Source of the DNA: Candidatus Brocadia sp. | GTDB taxonomy: Bacteria > Planctomycetota > Brocadiia > Brocadiales > Brocadiaceae | Length of the DNA stretch: 64,000 nucleotides | Assembly (NCBI GenBank): GCA_021646415.1 | Contig: SOEU01000006.1 | Span: forward strand, 1-64,000 | Reading direction: 5' to 3' | In this document: piece by piece, positions 63,458-64,000 of the stretch | Numbering within the stretch: position 1 is the stretch's first letter | How the letters are laid out: each line of letters begins with the position of its first letter | Notes under the pieces: model-generated | Database searches by the model: none | Told to the model about the DNA's origin: nothing | What the model saw: the letters and a program-made list of their open reading frames with translations, nothing else | Program-made: the position numbers and the translations under genes

Positions 63458-64000
63458 TTAATCCTTCTCTATCTTTATTAATTCACCATTCAGGTACCTC
63501 CTCATGAAATCGTTCTCATTTCCTGCGGTATAACCCGTTTTAGCAGGATCCCATAATCCCTTTCCACCAATACCGCCATCTTCTGCCTTGGTAATCTTCA
63601 CCAGGGTCTCCTTAGGAACTGTATTGATGCCATGATTATCAGCTTCATAACCAAAAACAAACTTCATGCTTGTCTTTGATTTGTGGAATAAGCTATCCAA
63701 CTGATGCATCGGCATGGACCAGTCCCGCGTGATACTCTGCTGGGAACCATAACGGAAACTGGATTGATATCCCGTACCAGCCGACAGTGCTCTGCCATCC
63801 GGTCTTGTCTCATGAGCCTTTACACTTCTTTCCGTTGAAATCCATGCAGAATGTTTCATCATTGTTACTCCATATGGGTAAGCTGGATTATACTTGCACC
63901 GTAACATGAGCCTTGCCACCTTATAAAATGGATCGTTTGGTTTCCAGCCTTCATATGGTCTATCGGCTGGATTTGCATCGACGTAGACATAATCACCATC
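63458..64000 (-). CDS. nxrA: Nitrite oxidoreductase subunit A, C-terminal part (runs off window)
   Basis: 181 codons of the 3' end; the frame is open to the window edge (DGDYVYVDANPADRPYEGW at the edge), so the gene continues beyond it. Segments GVTMMKHSAWISTERSVKAH, YGSQQSITRDWSMPMHQLDS and NENDFMRRYLNGELIKIEKD agree with what I recall of the anammox NxrA sequence, a molybdopterin enzyme of the DMSO-reductase family. NxrA oxidises nitrite to nitrate and supplies electrons for carbon fixation in anammox bacteria, on tubules in the anammoxosome. The identification is from remembered sequence similarity; the catalytic domains are outside the window. Confidence 0.88.
   Translation of the reverse strand, partial: DGDYVYVDANPADRPYEGWKPNDPFYKVARLMLRCKYNPAYPYGVTMMKHSAWISTERSVKAHETRPDGRALSAGTGYQSSFRYGSQQSITRDWSMPMHQLDSLFHKSKTSMKFVFGYEADNHGINTVPKETLVKITKAEDGGIGGKGLWDPAKTGYTAGNENDFMRRYLNGELIKIEKD

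Overview
The window appears to come from an anammox planctomycete (order Brocadiales). The strongest marker is at the right edge, where the C-terminal part of a gene matching the nitrite oxidoreductase catalytic subunit (NxrA) runs off the window. The centre holds a ketosynthase / acyl carrier protein / B12-type radical SAM cluster of the kind proposed for ladderane lipid synthesis, which supports the assignment. I cannot fix the genus from sequence alone.

Region 1 (1-17 kb) is an accessory region. A frameshifted IS4-type transposase lies at the leader-distal end of a CRISPR array of 33 repeats. The array, its leader and a type I cas set all read on the minus strand: cas6, cas3, cas8, cas7, cas5, an unrecognised 432-residue gene, cas4, cas1, cas2. 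Cas3 has its HD nuclease at the C-terminus rather than the N-terminus. The operon is interrupted by passenger genes: a nucleotidyltransferase with a small partner, a four-helix-bundle S23-type protein, a GxxExxY protein and gene remnants. It is also peppered with short repeats of at least five families. Some of these bracket the passenger genes, and three families lie in frame inside cas6.

Region 2 (17-22.9 kb) holds housekeeping genes in tight overlap (eno, an ftsB/divIC-like gene, proA), a Tat-exported aldo/keto reductase, a truncated protoglobin remnant, a PEBP-family protein, and a MITE-like element with perfect 15-bp terminal and 24-bp internal inverted repeats.

Region 3 (23-36.5 kb) is the most interesting part. 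A minus-strand operon begins with a near-perfect sigma-54 promoter. It encodes a REC-GAF-PAS protein that stops just after a vestigial H-box, an NtrC-type sigma-54 activator, a ketosynthase that has lost all three catalytic residues (like a chain-length factor), an intact ketosynthase, an acyl carrier protein, a B12-binding-type radical SAM protein, a third ketosynthase and a membrane histidine kinase. I read it as a regulated lipid or polyene synthase module; ladderane synthesis is the leading hypothesis, not a demonstrated function. A REC-HD-GYP protein is encoded divergently.

Region 4 (36.5-54.5 kb) is mostly core and envelope genes: a FadL-type porin, cinA, uvrC, murQ, a DCC-family protein, nadD, larC, a TMTC-like TPR membrane protein, yajQ, a zinc-ribbon membrane metallopeptidase, a DUF481 porin, a giant MscS channel and a TetR regulator.

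Region 5 (55-64 kb) concerns nitrogen and ion handling: a NarK-type nitrate/nitrite transporter, a small PAS protein, a Cache-domain membrane sensor carrying a CXXCH haem c motif, a PII protein without the usual uridylylation tyrosine, two CPA2-type cation/proton antiporters (one with an unusual long N-terminal extension), a secreted CARDB-like protein and the end of nxrA.
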